Assembly (NCBI RefSeq): GCF_900101625.1
Contig: NZ_FMYZ01000011.1
Span: 113,326-177,325, forward strand
DNA: 64,000 bases
Reading direction: 5' to 3'
DNA from: Cupriavidus sp. YR651
GTDB taxonomy: Bacteria > Pseudomonadota > Gammaproteobacteria > Burkholderiales > Burkholderiaceae
Shown here: in pieces, positions 47,654-57,000 of the stretch
How positions within the stretch are numbered: position 1 is the first letter of the stretch
How the letters are laid out: every line of letters starts with the position of its first letter
The notes under the pieces: model-generated
Databases searched by the model: none
What the model was told of the DNA's origin: nothing
Seen by the model: only the letters and a program-made list of their open reading frames with translations
Program-made: the position numbers and the translations under genes

Positions 47654-49965
47654 AACTGACACTTGCCGGGTTTTTCGGAATCCGGGATGGCATGAAGCGG
47701 GATAGCGTCACTGTGGATCTGACGTCTCTGCCAAAGGGGCTGATCGCTATTGTCGGCCCTAATGGGGCCGGCAAGACGACGATCATGGACAACCTGCATC
47801 CGTATCCGATCATGCCGAGCCACGCAGCCAAGATGTCGGCCGACGCGTTCTCGTACTGGGATCATCTCTGCGCTCCCCGCGCGGAGAAGGACCTGGAATG
47901 GGAGCATGGTGGCAAGACCTATCGGTCGGCATTTGCGTTCCGCAACCCTGGAAAGAGTCGCAAGGCTGAGTACTACCTGTTCGAGAAGGGCGCTGATGGT
48001 GACTGGAAGCCGGTGCAATTGGCCGACGGTACGCTGTCGGACGGCAAGGCGGACACCTACAACCGGTGTCTAGAGGCTGTCCTCGGATCCCCCGAAGCAT
48101 TCTTTACGAGTGTGTTCTCTGCACAGAATCGACGCCCGCTCGCCAGCTACCAGCCTGGCGAGATCAAGAAGCTGCTAGCCGAGCTTTTGGGGATCGATCA
48201 CCTGCGCGAGTTGTCCGCGAAAGCGGGCGATGTCGCAAAGGCGTTGAACCGGGCGCTGGAGAACCAGCAGCGTGACGTGCTTGTGCTGTCAGGCAAGCGT
48301 GACACGGCGTCGGCGATGGCCTCGGAAATCCAACAGATTGATGGGACGATCGCCGCTGAACGCGTACTACGTGCTGACCAGTTGGCCAACGGGAGCAAGC
48401 TCGAACAGGAGCGCGCCACCCTGACTGCAAAGCAGGCCGCCGCGGCAGGCGTTGAAGCACGTTTGCGCGAGTTGGATCAGCGCAGCCGTGAGTTGATGTC
48501 ACGCCGGCAGCAGACTTCCGACGACGATCGCACGGCATCCGCAAGGGCCGCGACGCGCAAGCAGGAGCTGGAGCGGGCTACGGCCGGCCACCAGGCCACG
48601 CTTGCGCAATCGGGTGCGATCACGGGGGCTGCAGAGGAGCGCGATACCGTCCAGATGGCGCTTGGCCGTCGACAGACGGCGCTCGATGCGCGGCAGAAGG
48701 AGCTTGCCGAACTCGAGCCGGTGGCGAGCCAGCATGCGGCGCTGACGACGGAACTGCGTGGGATGGAAGCACGCGGATCCGTGGCGGCTCAGTTGGCGAA
48801 GACGCTGCAGGCCCAAACTGAGGTGATGGATCAGGTGCCCTGCACGGGCCAAGCCATGCATGCTCAATGCCCGTTGCTCGCTCAGGCTCGCGAGGCCAAG
48901 GGAAAGCTGGATACCCAGGTCATCGAGGTGTCGACGCTGCGCACGAACTACAAGGAGAAGCAGACAGCCTTGAAGGAACTCGACGCTGCGTTGCTTCGGC
49001 TGCAAGGCGCACGCGAAGCTGTCAACGCCTTGCAGCAGGATGTCGCCCGGGACAATCAGGACCTTCAACGCCTGACTGCGCTCGCAGCGAAGAAGCCCTT
49101 GCTCGATGCAGCCGCCTCGGGCCTTGAAACGGCACGGCGCGATCTGGCCACGCTCATTGCGGAGGAAACGGAACGGAAAGAGCGGCTGACCCGCGATTTC
49201 CAGGACGTGGAAGGCCAGCTAGCGGTTGTGCAGCGTGAACGCGACACTCTGGCGGTGACCGACGTGACGGGGTTGATTGCCGATCTTGACCGCCGAATTG
49301 CTGGCAGCCGCGAGGCAGTCAGCGCCTCGGACGGCAAGATCGAATCGTTAATACGTCGCCAAAGCGCGCTGGCCACCGAGTGCAGTCACCTTGATAAGGA
49401 GCTTGCCGGCCTCGGCGAGCTTGAATGGAGGGTCCAACACCTGTCCGACGAGATTGCGCTGTGGAAGCTGCTTGCGAAGGGGCTGGGCAATGACGGGATC
49501 ATCGCGCTGTCGATCGATGATGCCGGCCCTGCCATCACCAGCATGGTCAATGACCTCCTGCTGGCCTGCTATGGGCGGCGTTTTACGGTTGCCATCGAGA
49601 CGCAGACCAAGCTCGCCAATGGTGACGCCCGGGAGGGATTCGCCATCACGGCGCTGGATGCCGACAACGACAGCAAGAAGGATTTCGGTGTGCTGTCGGG
49701 GGGACAGAAGGTATGGATCAACGAATGTCTGACGCGTGGAATTGCGCTCTACCGAGCGCAGGATGCGCAGCAGCCATTTCAGACCCTGTTCACCGATGAG
49801 GCTGATGGCCCGCTGGATCCGGAGCGCAAGCGTGCCTTCATGAAAATGAAGCGCGAGGTGCTGCGGCTCGGTGGGTACGAGCGGGAGCTTTTCATTTCCC
49901 AGACTCCCGACCTGGTCGACGACGCCGATGGTGTGATCGACGTTACGGCGCTGGCGCTGCAGTAG
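47641..49965 (+). CDS. SbcC/Rad50-like ATPase
   Basis: 774 aa. Walker A AIVGPNGAGKTT (36-47), a Q-loop region FFTSVFSAQN (about 160), two long coiled-coil arms (about 200-390, 430-620), and C-terminal signature/Walker B GVLSGGQKVWINECL ... LFTDEADGPLD ... SQTPDLVDD. The hinge between the arms has CTGQAMHAQC instead of the CPxC zinc hook, so dimerisation may differ. Partner of the SbcD-like protein. Confidence 0.88.
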   Translation: MRPLKLTLAGFFGIRDGMKRDSVTVDLTSLPKGLIAIVGPNGAGKTTIMDNLHPYPIMPSHAAKMSADAFSYWDHLCAPRAEKDLEWEHGGKTYRSAFAFRNPGKSRKAEYYLFEKGADGDWKPVQLADGTLSDGKADTYNRCLEAVLGSPEAFFTSVFSAQNRRPLASYQPGEIKKLLAELLGIDHLRELSAKAGDVAKALNRALENQQRDVLVLSGKRDTASAMASEIQQIDGTIAAERVLRADQLANGSKLEQERATLTAKQAAAAGVEARLRELDQRSRELMSRRQQTSDDDRTASARAATRKQELERATAGHQATLAQSGAITGAAEERDTVQMALGRRQTALDARQKELAELEPVASQHAALTTELRGMEARGSVAAQLAKTLQAQTEVMDQVPCTGQAMHAQCPLLAQAREAKGKLDTQVIEVSTLRTNYKEKQTALKELDAALLRLQGAREAVNALQQDVARDNQDLQRLTALAAKKPLLDAAASGLETARRDLATLIAEETERKERLTRDFQDVEGQLAVVQRERDTLAVTDVTGLIADLDRRIAGSREAVSASDGKIESLIRRQSALATECSHLDKELAGLGELEWRVQHLSDEIALWKLLAKGLGNDGIIALSIDDAGPAITSMVNDLLLACYGRRFTVAIETQTKLANGDAREGFAITALDADNDSKKDFGVLSGGQKVWINECLTRGIALYRAQDAQQPFQTLFTDEADGPLDPERKRAFMKMKREVLRLGGYERELFISQTPDLVDDADGVIDVTALALQ

Positions 49966-49984
49966 CGCGTCGGCGCTTCCATTA

Positions 49985-50022
49985 ACCCGCCCGCGTCCCG
50001 AAAGGGAGCGGGCTTTTTTATC
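49985..50022 (+). terminator. rho-independent terminator
   Basis: CCCGC-CCGCGTCCCGAAAGG-GAGCGGG type stem with TTTTTT tail. Confidence 0.7.
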
Positions 50023-50027
50023 CATAC

Positions 50028-50537
50028 ATGCCAATGCAACCTAGCACTTTGAATTTTACGCGTGACCAGCAGGCCGTCATCGATCGTGCAATCGCACGTG
50101 GGAAGCAAGACATCCAGCAGGCGATTTCATACCGGCAGGTGCCGCCAACTGTAACCCGTTTCTCGGATCTTCATGCTCACATGGAAGCCAATGAAATCGG
50201 CGGCCTGTGCGAACCCGATGACCAGGTGATGCAGGCCTTCCCTCGCGTCACGGCTGACGACAACGAAACCTATGTGCACGCTCTCAATCAGGTGCAGAAC
50301 GCGCTGGATACATGGCTTTCGACTTCCACCGAACGCAACATCGGGCTCGTGGAGGTATTGATTGACGCGGCGTTGGACGCCGCGGCTGGCCACGTGCAAG
50401 CCGCCCTCAACGTCACTACAGGGGATCTCGCAGGGATCTACTTTCAGGGCGCCGAGCACGATGCCGTTCGCGGCTACTTCCGTCGCTACGTGAATCGTGA
50501 GATCGCCGCACTGGTGCCGGATCCCACAAGGCTCTAA
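50028..50537 (+). CDS. hypothetical protein
   Basis: 169 aa from ATG 50028 (or 50034). Helical with polar character, MQPSTLNFTRDQQAVIDRAIARGKQDIQQ, and a C-terminal AVRGYFRRYVNREIAALVPD. It starts 6 nt after a terminator T-run. No family recognised. Confidence 0.55.
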   Translation: MPMQPSTLNFTRDQQAVIDRAIARGKQDIQQAISYRQVPPTVTRFSDLHAHMEANEIGGLCEPDDQVMQAFPRVTADDNETYVHALNQVQNALDTWLSTSTERNIGLVEVLIDAALDAAAGHVQAALNVTTGDLAGIYFQGAEHDAVRGYFRRYVNREIAALVPDPTRL

Positions 50538-50551
50538 GGCCGCATTCTCAA

Positions 50552-50600
50552 CCCAACGGGTCCAGCGCCCGTTGGGTGCTGGTCCATCTTCTGGACCATC
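50552..50600 (+). promoter_or_regulatory. hairpin pair before PP-loop gene
   Basis: CCCAACGGG/CCCGTTGGG (50552-50576), then TGGTCC/GGACCA (50580-50598) directly before ATG 50601. Confidence 0.65.
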
Positions 50601-50839
50601 ATGGAAACAATCTCTCTCTTTCCGCAAGGTGCATTTGAGCCTGTGGAGCGCAAAGCCGACAAGGCGATCTCTGCGATTCTCACCCTGTTCCACGCTGGCC
50701 ATCCGACGGTCATCGCATTCAGTGGGGGAAAGGATAGCAGCGCCGTTGCTGCGCTGGTGCTGCACGCTGCGCTACTGCACAAAGCTTCCGGTGGATCGCC
50801 TATCGTCGTTGCAACGACGGGCGATACCCTCGTGGAATC
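50601..50839 (+). pseudogene. PP-loop/PAPS-reductase-family gene, 5' part
   Basis: The first 80 codons include the PP-loop ATP-binding motif FSGGKDSSAVAALVLH and the strand GSPIVVATTGDTLVES, then the frame enters the mobile element and stops at 50996. Joining 50839 to 61928 (one copy of TGGAATC) gives an uninterrupted 590-codon frame (VES to PEV). Together they match DndC-like/PAPS-reductase proteins of plasmids and ICEs. The split gene is inactive unless the element excises. Confidence 0.9.
50833..50839 (+). repeat. left direct repeat TGGAATC
   Basis: Matches 61921-61927. Probable target duplication or recombination core. Confidence 0.8.
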
Positions 50840-50852
50840 ACGGATAAGTATG
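50840..50852 (+). repeat. left terminal inverted repeat
   Basis: ACGGATAAGTATG; pairs with 61907-61919. Confidence 0.7.
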
Positions 50853-50885
50853 ATGAGCGTTGCCTTAGCAGATAAGTTTTTGCAT

Positions 50886-50894
50886 GATGGACAG
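50886..50894 (+). repeat. subterminal GATGGACAG, left end
   Basis: One copy near the left end; three more near the right end. Confidence 0.55.
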
Positions 50895-50989
50895 ACTAAG
50901 TTCTGTGCGCCCTCGTGTTGGCCTCGAGCGGCCTACATCCCATCTCTGTACGGTTTGCTTGTGCCCGAAGGCCAATTGATCAAAGACCT

Positions 50990-52456
50990 ATGCTGAAGCC
51001 CCCTCCTAAGTGTGCTGTGCTCCCTGCCTTCGTCCTCACGGAAACGTGTGACTCGACTGATCCGCTTGCGATGAAGCGAGTCATCCCAGCGGAGCAGGGA
51101 GGCGTCGAGCAGACCTATTACTTCCGCGAGGTAGCGAATGCCGTTGATTCGCATGGCGGCAGCCCACGGTGGATGAAGTTCAACTACAACCGCTTTCCCA
51201 TCGTGCTAGATAGCCACGGTGTTCCGTGGGACGTGGCTACCTTCTATATCCTCTCCCGTTGCCAGGCGCAACTCCAGCCCGACATGACGACGTTTCAAGG
51301 GATCGCCGACGACTTGGCAAGCTTTCTGCGATTCCTAGAGGATTCCGGGGTCGACTACTGCTCGTTTCCCCGCTTCAAGCTTCAGCGTCCAACCTACCGC
51401 TTTCACGGGTATCTGAAGAGCCGAATTCATCAGCGGCAGATGGCTGCCGCAACCGCCAGGCGAGCGATGGGCTCTGTAATCGGCTTCTACCGATTCCTTG
51501 TCAGTGAAGGATTGCTAGTGCCAGAGAATCCCCTGTGGGAAAGCCGGGATCAGTACATGACCTTCAAGGATGGGGGGGGCCTTGGGATCAGCAAACGCGT
51601 TACCGTGACGGATGTCAACATCCGTGCCACAAAGCAAGACGATCCTTACGACGGATGCATTAATGACGGTGAGCGGTTAAGGCCGCTATCGCAAAACGAA
51701 CAGAGGTGGCTATTCGAGGCGCTTGCCGATCTTCGGAATCCGGAAATGCTGCTGATCCATCTGGTCATGGTCACTTCCGGGGCGAGAATTCAGACAGCTT
51801 TGACACTTCGGGGAAGTCATGTTAGCAGGGAGCTTCCCGAATCGGCTCGCGAATACCGCTTCAACGTAGGACCAGGAACCAGCGTGGATACCAAGAATGA
51901 CAAGCAGATGACGCTGCACCTTCCGCGCTGGGTGTACGAAATGTTACGCCAATATTGGCACTCTGCGCGGGCCGCTGGTCGACGAGATAAGGCGAGAGGA
52001 GGTGACATCGAGGATCAGTACCTTTACCTCACGCAGCAAGGGGCGCCGTACTACCAGCAAAAGGCCGAAAGCGTTCAGTTCGATCCAGCTTATCGTCAAC
52101 GCTACCGAGAGCGTGGCCAGGCCTTCCGAATGTTCATTCGCGACCGCGTAGTACCGTGGGTTCGAAAGCGTTACGATCGCGACTTTCACTACAAACCGCA
52201 CGATCTGAGGGCGACCTATGGTATGAACCTTACTGATCTCCAGCTGGTCGCTGTCGAGCGCAAAGAGAAAACGCTATCGCAGGCCCGTGACTTCGTCCGC
52301 GTCAGGATGGGCCATGCAAGCTCAGCGACAACGGACCTGTACCTGAACTTCAGAGCGAACCAGCAGATGGTCAATGCAGCGGTCGACGGGCATGAGAACT
52401 ATTTTCGCAGCTTGATCGAAAGAGCATTGCGAGGGTCTCTCCATGACGAGGAGTAG
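50990..52456 (+). CDS. tyrosine recombinase 1 of trio
   Basis: 488 aa from ATG 50990. N-terminal SAM-like core-binding region (about 110-200), catalytic domain with TSGARIQTALTL (Arg I), KPHDLRATYG (His-x-x-Arg), and RMGHASSATTDLYLNF (His/Trp box and Tyr). All key residues are present, so it should be active. Overlaps the next gene by 14 nt. Confidence 0.85.
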   Translation: MLKPPPKCAVLPAFVLTETCDSTDPLAMKRVIPAEQGGVEQTYYFREVANAVDSHGGSPRWMKFNYNRFPIVLDSHGVPWDVATFYILSRCQAQLQPDMTTFQGIADDLASFLRFLEDSGVDYCSFPRFKLQRPTYRFHGYLKSRIHQRQMAAATARRAMGSVIGFYRFLVSEGLLVPENPLWESRDQYMTFKDGGGLGISKRVTVTDVNIRATKQDDPYDGCINDGERLRPLSQNEQRWLFEALADLRNPEMLLIHLVMVTSGARIQTALTLRGSHVSRELPESAREYRFNVGPGTSVDTKNDKQMTLHLPRWVYEMLRQYWHSARAAGRRDKARGGDIEDQYLYLTQQGAPYYQQKAESVQFDPAYRQRYRERGQAFRMFIRDRVVPWVRKRYDRDFHYKPHDLRATYGMNLTDLQLVAVERKEKTLSQARDFVRVRMGHASSATTDLYLNFRANQQMVNAAVDGHENYFRSLIERALRGSLHDEE

Positions 52457-54389
52457 TCGGCAGGTCGTGCACGCGGTTCAATTCTCTTCCCGACCAACAG
52501 ATTTGCATCATTTTCCGTTGGCGAATGGGGTCTCCATCCTGCATCCCGAGCGAGCCGTCATCATGTTCGATGGCATGGCGAAAGATGTTGGGGCGCTCTG
52601 CTATCTGCGTCGGCAGGGTGCCAACGAAAAACTCAACCGGCGCACGCGGCAGCCGCGGATGGTAGATCTCGATTCGTTGAGCACTGCGCGTGTGAGCCTG
52701 ATCGGTCGGTTCACTACCTTCTTCTCCGACTTGATCTCAAGCAACGGCTTCACCAGTTCGACGGTGCATGGCTGGGTTGGGTTATGGATCAACCTCGTGG
52801 ACTGGGCCGACGCAAATGGATATCCGGACATCTTTGGCGGTGGGGAAGAGACCTACGCCGGCTTTCGCGCCTATGTCGAGTATCTGAGACACCGGGTTGA
52901 CACCAATCAAATATCGCAAAGGACTGGTGCGTCTCGACAGTTAGCGCTCTTAAAGTTGATGGAGCGGTTCACAGGTCTGCACGACATCCATCGGGGGGTT
53001 CGATTGCTCGATCTTGTGCGTTCTGCGGACACTCGCACCTCGCCCCCCTCAGAAGGCGACCTTGGCCGCCTTGAGGGGCTGTGCGACGCCATCTTTAACG
53101 GGTATTGCGATTTGGTGCTGGAGAATCGAGACTTTCCGTATAAGTTGGCCATGCCGAAATACATCAATTGGGATCGTCACTACGTTTGGCTATTCCCGAT
53201 CAAGATCTGGTGCAACCCTCCAGGCCGCGTTCGCGAAAGACGGCGCGGCGTTCACTCATACGCAGCATATGACTTCGAGAACGGTAAGGTCGCCAGGGTT
53301 GAGGAAATTTTCTCGCATTTCAACCTCGCCTCCAACGCCTATGCTGCGGTTAGACACGCCAAGATTCGGCTGGCTGAGGCAAACCGAGATGGGCGGCATT
53401 CAGCACGGATCGCTGCTGCGGTACGTGCTCACAACGCTTTCTTGCTGCTGTTCCTCGGACAGACCGGTATGAACGCTTCAGTAGCCTTTGCGCTGCGGTG
53501 GGGAGAACATTACAAGGTTGGAGCGTCCCATCAGGGGTTCCGAGAGATAAAGTGGCGAGCCGGCGGAAAGGTAGTATCCGCTGTCATCCGCAACAGATTC
53601 CTGCCGTTGTTCGCGAAGTTCATTGCGATCCGACAGTATCTGCTGAACGGTCGTGATTTCGATCGACTGTTTCTTAATCTGGGCCCAGAGTATCGCGGTG
53701 ACCCCAAGCCGGTCACTATCAAATACTTGGAGTCCTTCTACGCATCGTTGCAGGTGGTCGACCCGGAGATCCCGAGGATCAGAAGCCGGAAACTGCGGGC
53801 TGCCAAGCAGGACTACCACATTCGAAACGACGATCCCGCGGTTACTGCTCGGATCATGGGACATTCGGAGGAAACGGCGAGGCGTCACTATAGCGCTGGC
53901 AGCGAGTCGGCCCATTACGAGGAACTTTCGATTTTCCTGTCGAAGGTTGAAGATTCAACGCTTAACAGGAAAATCGTCATGCCAGCCCACGAGAGCGTAA
54001 ATAACGGTGTCAATGGCCACTTGGGAACGTGCGCTCGCTTCGCTGCCCCGCGAGCAATTGCCCAAGGGGTACCAGTCACACCGGACTGCACACGGCAGGA
54101 AGGATGTCTCTTCTGCGACAAGCTTCGGGTACACGCTGATGAGCCCGATATACGCAAACTCGTGAGCTGCGCCTTTGTCGTTCAACAGGCAACGTACCTG
54201 CCCGGAGGGCGGGAGTATTTCCAGCCGGTTCTTGACAGGATTTCGTCGCTACTGCGGGAAGTCAAATCATTTGAAGGCATGGAGCCGATAGTCGATCGGG
54301 TAACGATCGAGGTGGAAGAGGGCGGGGAACTGGACCCTTACTGGTCCGAGAAGTGGGCATTGCTCAATGATCTGGAGCTCCTTGTATGA
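52443..54389 (+). CDS. tyrosine recombinase-like protein 2, degenerate active site
   Basis: 648 aa from ATG 52443. GHSEETARRHYSAGSE retains a GH...Y block, but the Arg I position reads TGMNASVAFALRW and the His-x-x-Arg position RSRKLRAAK, so Arg I is Asn and the His is lost. C-terminal Cys-rich tail (HLGTCARFAAP, CTRQEGCLFCDKL, LVSCAF) could bind zinc. It is more likely a structural or site-recognition subunit than a catalyst. Overlaps the next gene by 4 nt. Confidence 0.75.
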   Translation: MTRSSRQVVHAVQFSSRPTDLHHFPLANGVSILHPERAVIMFDGMAKDVGALCYLRRQGANEKLNRRTRQPRMVDLDSLSTARVSLIGRFTTFFSDLISSNGFTSSTVHGWVGLWINLVDWADANGYPDIFGGGEETYAGFRAYVEYLRHRVDTNQISQRTGASRQLALLKLMERFTGLHDIHRGVRLLDLVRSADTRTSPPSEGDLGRLEGLCDAIFNGYCDLVLENRDFPYKLAMPKYINWDRHYVWLFPIKIWCNPPGRVRERRRGVHSYAAYDFENGKVARVEEIFSHFNLASNAYAAVRHAKIRLAEANRDGRHSARIAAAVRAHNAFLLLFLGQTGMNASVAFALRWGEHYKVGASHQGFREIKWRAGGKVVSAVIRNRFLPLFAKFIAIRQYLLNGRDFDRLFLNLGPEYRGDPKPVTIKYLESFYASLQVVDPEIPRIRSRKLRAAKQDYHIRNDDPAVTARIMGHSEETARRHYSAGSESAHYEELSIFLSKVEDSTLNRKIVMPAHESVNNGVNGHLGTCARFAAPRAIAQGVPVTPDCTRQEGCLFCDKLRVHADEPDIRKLVSCAFVVQQATYLPGGREYFQPVLDRISSLLREVKSFEGMEPIVDRVTIEVEEGGELDPYWSEKWALLNDLELLV

Positions 54390-56419
54390 GCCGTAGATTC
54401 CAGCCGAAACTGGATCTGCCGAGGGGGGCTGCGCTGCCGGATGAATGGGACCCCGTCAGCACAGGAATACGTCTCCCTGACGATTTTGTCGTTAGCCGCT
54501 ACTCTAACGGCGATGCTGCCTCGCGGCTTGGGGATCTTTACTGGAACTGGACTCCGTACGACCCCGATGGACGGGCGCGGTGGCTCGTCTTCAACTATTG
54601 GCAGAGAACGACGTCCAGAATCGATCGACCTCTCCGAGAGCCGATGTCGACATTGAGGGCTGAGATTGTTGCTGAGATGCAGCGCTTCATGGCTCTGGTG
54701 ATCTACAAGAAGCGCGGAGCCTCATTGAGCTTCGCATCGCTGGCAGAGTATGCAGGGGTCTTCCGCACAATAGCCCATTACTGCGAGATGCACCGGATCG
54801 CATTCGACGCATTCTGGCAATCCTCTGATCGGCTTTCTGACTTCTGTTTCACCCTAAAATCCCGAGCCGCGCTGACCCAAACGGCTAGGGTAATGGCCAC
54901 CCTCATGGCGATGGACCCCGACGCCGACATAGGCTTCCCGTTGGGATGCTCAAGCCTGTTTGCCGCGCTACAAGAGCGCGTTAGCCAATTTCCGGCAAGA
55001 AATCAAACTCCTCCGATGCCAACCAGGGTGTACTCGGCGGTGCTGACGACACTCAATGCCGAGCTCAACGACTTTGAGGAGGTCGCGGATAGGTATCTTG
55101 CGCTGGTAAGGCGTATCGTAGCTCTCCGTGCCATCCCCCGCGGTGAGCGCGACAGTCTTTACGATATCAGTCCTCTGATCGCCGAGTACACGTTGTCGGA
55201 GTACTTCGCGAAGAAGGGACTGGCGATAACAGTCCCCGGCGTCTCTAGTGGCCTTTCGGATATCCAGGTTGTCTGCCGATTGACGATTCATGCTTACAGC
55301 GGTATGAGACACAGCGAGGCACAGACTCTGCCGTTCAACTGCCTGTCGGCCGATAAAGGGACTGGCATAACGCATTACTTCCTCGAAGGGAGAACAACGG
55401 AGTTGGAGAAGGGGCGCATTCGCAGAACAAAATGGGTCACCAGTTCAGAGGGCGCCAGGGCCGTCAACATGGCACAGAAAATCGCGATCGCTATTTACGA
55501 GGCTATTGGGGACGCTCCAGCGGCATCCAAGGATCGAATCAACGTGTACCCGCTGTTTATCTCGACGTCGTATTTGAAATTCTCTGGCACTCCGTCGTAT
55601 CAGGCTGTGCAGGATACGTACCAGACGTCTGATTCGCGATTGTCTAGTCCGCCCTACGAGAGGCTGGCGCTTCGATTGTGCCCGATTATCGGTGACGAAG
55701 ACGTCTGTGAGCTTGAGGAAATCGACCCACATCGCGCCTGGCGTAATGACTCGGAATACGGGGTGGGGCAGGCGTGGACATTGCGGACGCACCAGTTCCG
55801 GCGGTCCTTGGCGCTTTATGCACAGCGAAGCGGGTTGGTTTCGTTGCCGTCACTACGGCGGCAGTTGCAGCATATCACCAGGGAAATGTCCCTTTACTAC
55901 TCGAAGGGATCGGTCTTCGCTCGGAACTTCATTGAGGATGATCCCGATGAGTATAGGGAACACATGTGCAAGGACTGGCGCGAAGCAAAGCCCGTGTCCG
56001 AGGCGATGGCCTTCCTTCGGGACGTGGTGTTCTCCGATGAACGTCTGTTTGGTGCGGCGGGCACGTTCGAGCAACAGAAGAAGAACCGTGGTCAAGTCGT
56101 AGATCGCGAGATGACTGTGAAGCAGTTCAAGAAGGGGTTGATCGCGTACAAGGAAACGCCGTTCGGAGGCTGCTTGAAGATCGGTGAGTGCGACCAGGTC
56201 GGTCTGCGGCTGATGGGCGTACTGTGTCTGCATGACTGCAAGAACATCGTAATCAAGCTCTCCAAGCTTGACCGCATCATTGACCAGCAACAGCGTTTGG
56301 TTGAGTCGTTGGAGCCGACATCGCCCACTTACCGGATGGAGAAGGACGACCTGGACACAATGCTGGCTGCCCGCAAGCGCTGCCGCGAAACTACAGAGAA
56401 GGAGGCCGATCATGGCTGA
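54386..56419 (+). CDS. tyrosine recombinase 3 of trio
   Basis: 677 aa. Catalytic residues: YSGMRHSEAQTLPF (Arg I), LRTHQFRRSLALYA (His-x-x-Arg), QLQHITREMSLYYSK (His, Tyr). A long N-terminal domain (about 270 residues) and a Cys-containing C-terminal tail (PFGGCLKIGECDQVGLR, LCLHDCKN) recall Tn554 TnpB-type proteins. Overlaps the TnpC-like gene by 8 nt. Confidence 0.85.
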   Translation: MSRRFQPKLDLPRGAALPDEWDPVSTGIRLPDDFVVSRYSNGDAASRLGDLYWNWTPYDPDGRARWLVFNYWQRTTSRIDRPLREPMSTLRAEIVAEMQRFMALVIYKKRGASLSFASLAEYAGVFRTIAHYCEMHRIAFDAFWQSSDRLSDFCFTLKSRAALTQTARVMATLMAMDPDADIGFPLGCSSLFAALQERVSQFPARNQTPPMPTRVYSAVLTTLNAELNDFEEVADRYLALVRRIVALRAIPRGERDSLYDISPLIAEYTLSEYFAKKGLAITVPGVSSGLSDIQVVCRLTIHAYSGMRHSEAQTLPFNCLSADKGTGITHYFLEGRTTELEKGRIRRTKWVTSSEGARAVNMAQKIAIAIYEAIGDAPAASKDRINVYPLFISTSYLKFSGTPSYQAVQDTYQTSDSRLSSPPYERLALRLCPIIGDEDVCELEEIDPHRAWRNDSEYGVGQAWTLRTHQFRRSLALYAQRSGLVSLPSLRRQLQHITREMSLYYSKGSVFARNFIEDDPDEYREHMCKDWREAKPVSEAMAFLRDVVFSDERLFGAAGTFEQQKKNRGQVVDREMTVKQFKKGLIAYKETPFGGCLKIGECDQVGLRLMGVLCLHDCKNIVIKLSKLDRIIDQQQRLVESLEPTSPTYRMEKDDLDTMLAARKRCRETTEKEADHG

Positions 56420-56798
56420 TACGCTTAGCGACTACTTCCAAGCGCTTGAGAGGCTAAAGAGGGGAATCCCCAAGATCGTGCCGAAGGACACCAAGATTTC
56501 GAACGACGCTGTAGCGTTGGAGGCCGGGCGCGGAAAAGGAAGTATCAAGAAGTCCAGGCCGGTCTTCCGGAACTTGATTGAAGCGATCGACGAGGTTGCT
56601 GCGAAGCAAGGTAAGCCGAAGGAGGAAGTCAAGAAGAAGCTGGCCTCAGCGCAAACGTCGGCGAGCAACTACCGTCTACTGTGGGAGGAGGCCTTGGCAA
56701 GAGAGGCGTCCCTGCTAGTCGAGTTGATCGAGACGAGGAAGGAGCTCGCCAAACTGACCGGCGAAAAGGTGCTACCGATCCGCGGGCGGAGGCCTTAG
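56412..56798 (+). CDS. TnpC-like small coiled-coil protein
   Basis: 128 aa from ATG 56412. Basic N-terminal half (KRGIPKIVPKDTKISNDAVALEAGRGKGSIKKSRPVF), then a coiled coil (NYRLLWEEALAREASLLVELIETRKELAKL). Size and layout match TnpC of Tn554, which sets insertion orientation. The 56799-57000 gap holds no further gene; it is the likely promoter of the defence operon. Confidence 0.6.
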   Translation: MADTLSDYFQALERLKRGIPKIVPKDTKISNDAVALEAGRGKGSIKKSRPVFRNLIEAIDEVAAKQGKPKEEVKKKLASAQTSASNYRLLWEEALAREASLLVELIETRKELAKLTGEKVLPIRGRRP

Positions 56799-57000
56799 CT
56801 CATCGGGATCCTTGGAGCTCGCAAGTCGACCCCGCTCGGTCGTTCAATACTTCCAAGTGCAACGGCAACTTCCGTCTTTTTTTGGTCGTTCGAGTTATGG
56901 CAAACTCCCATTGGAGTCCACCATGGAGTTTGGCAACGTCGTCCCTGGATTATCCTGAATGGTCGATCTTTACCAACGAGCGCACACATAAGAGCATCAA

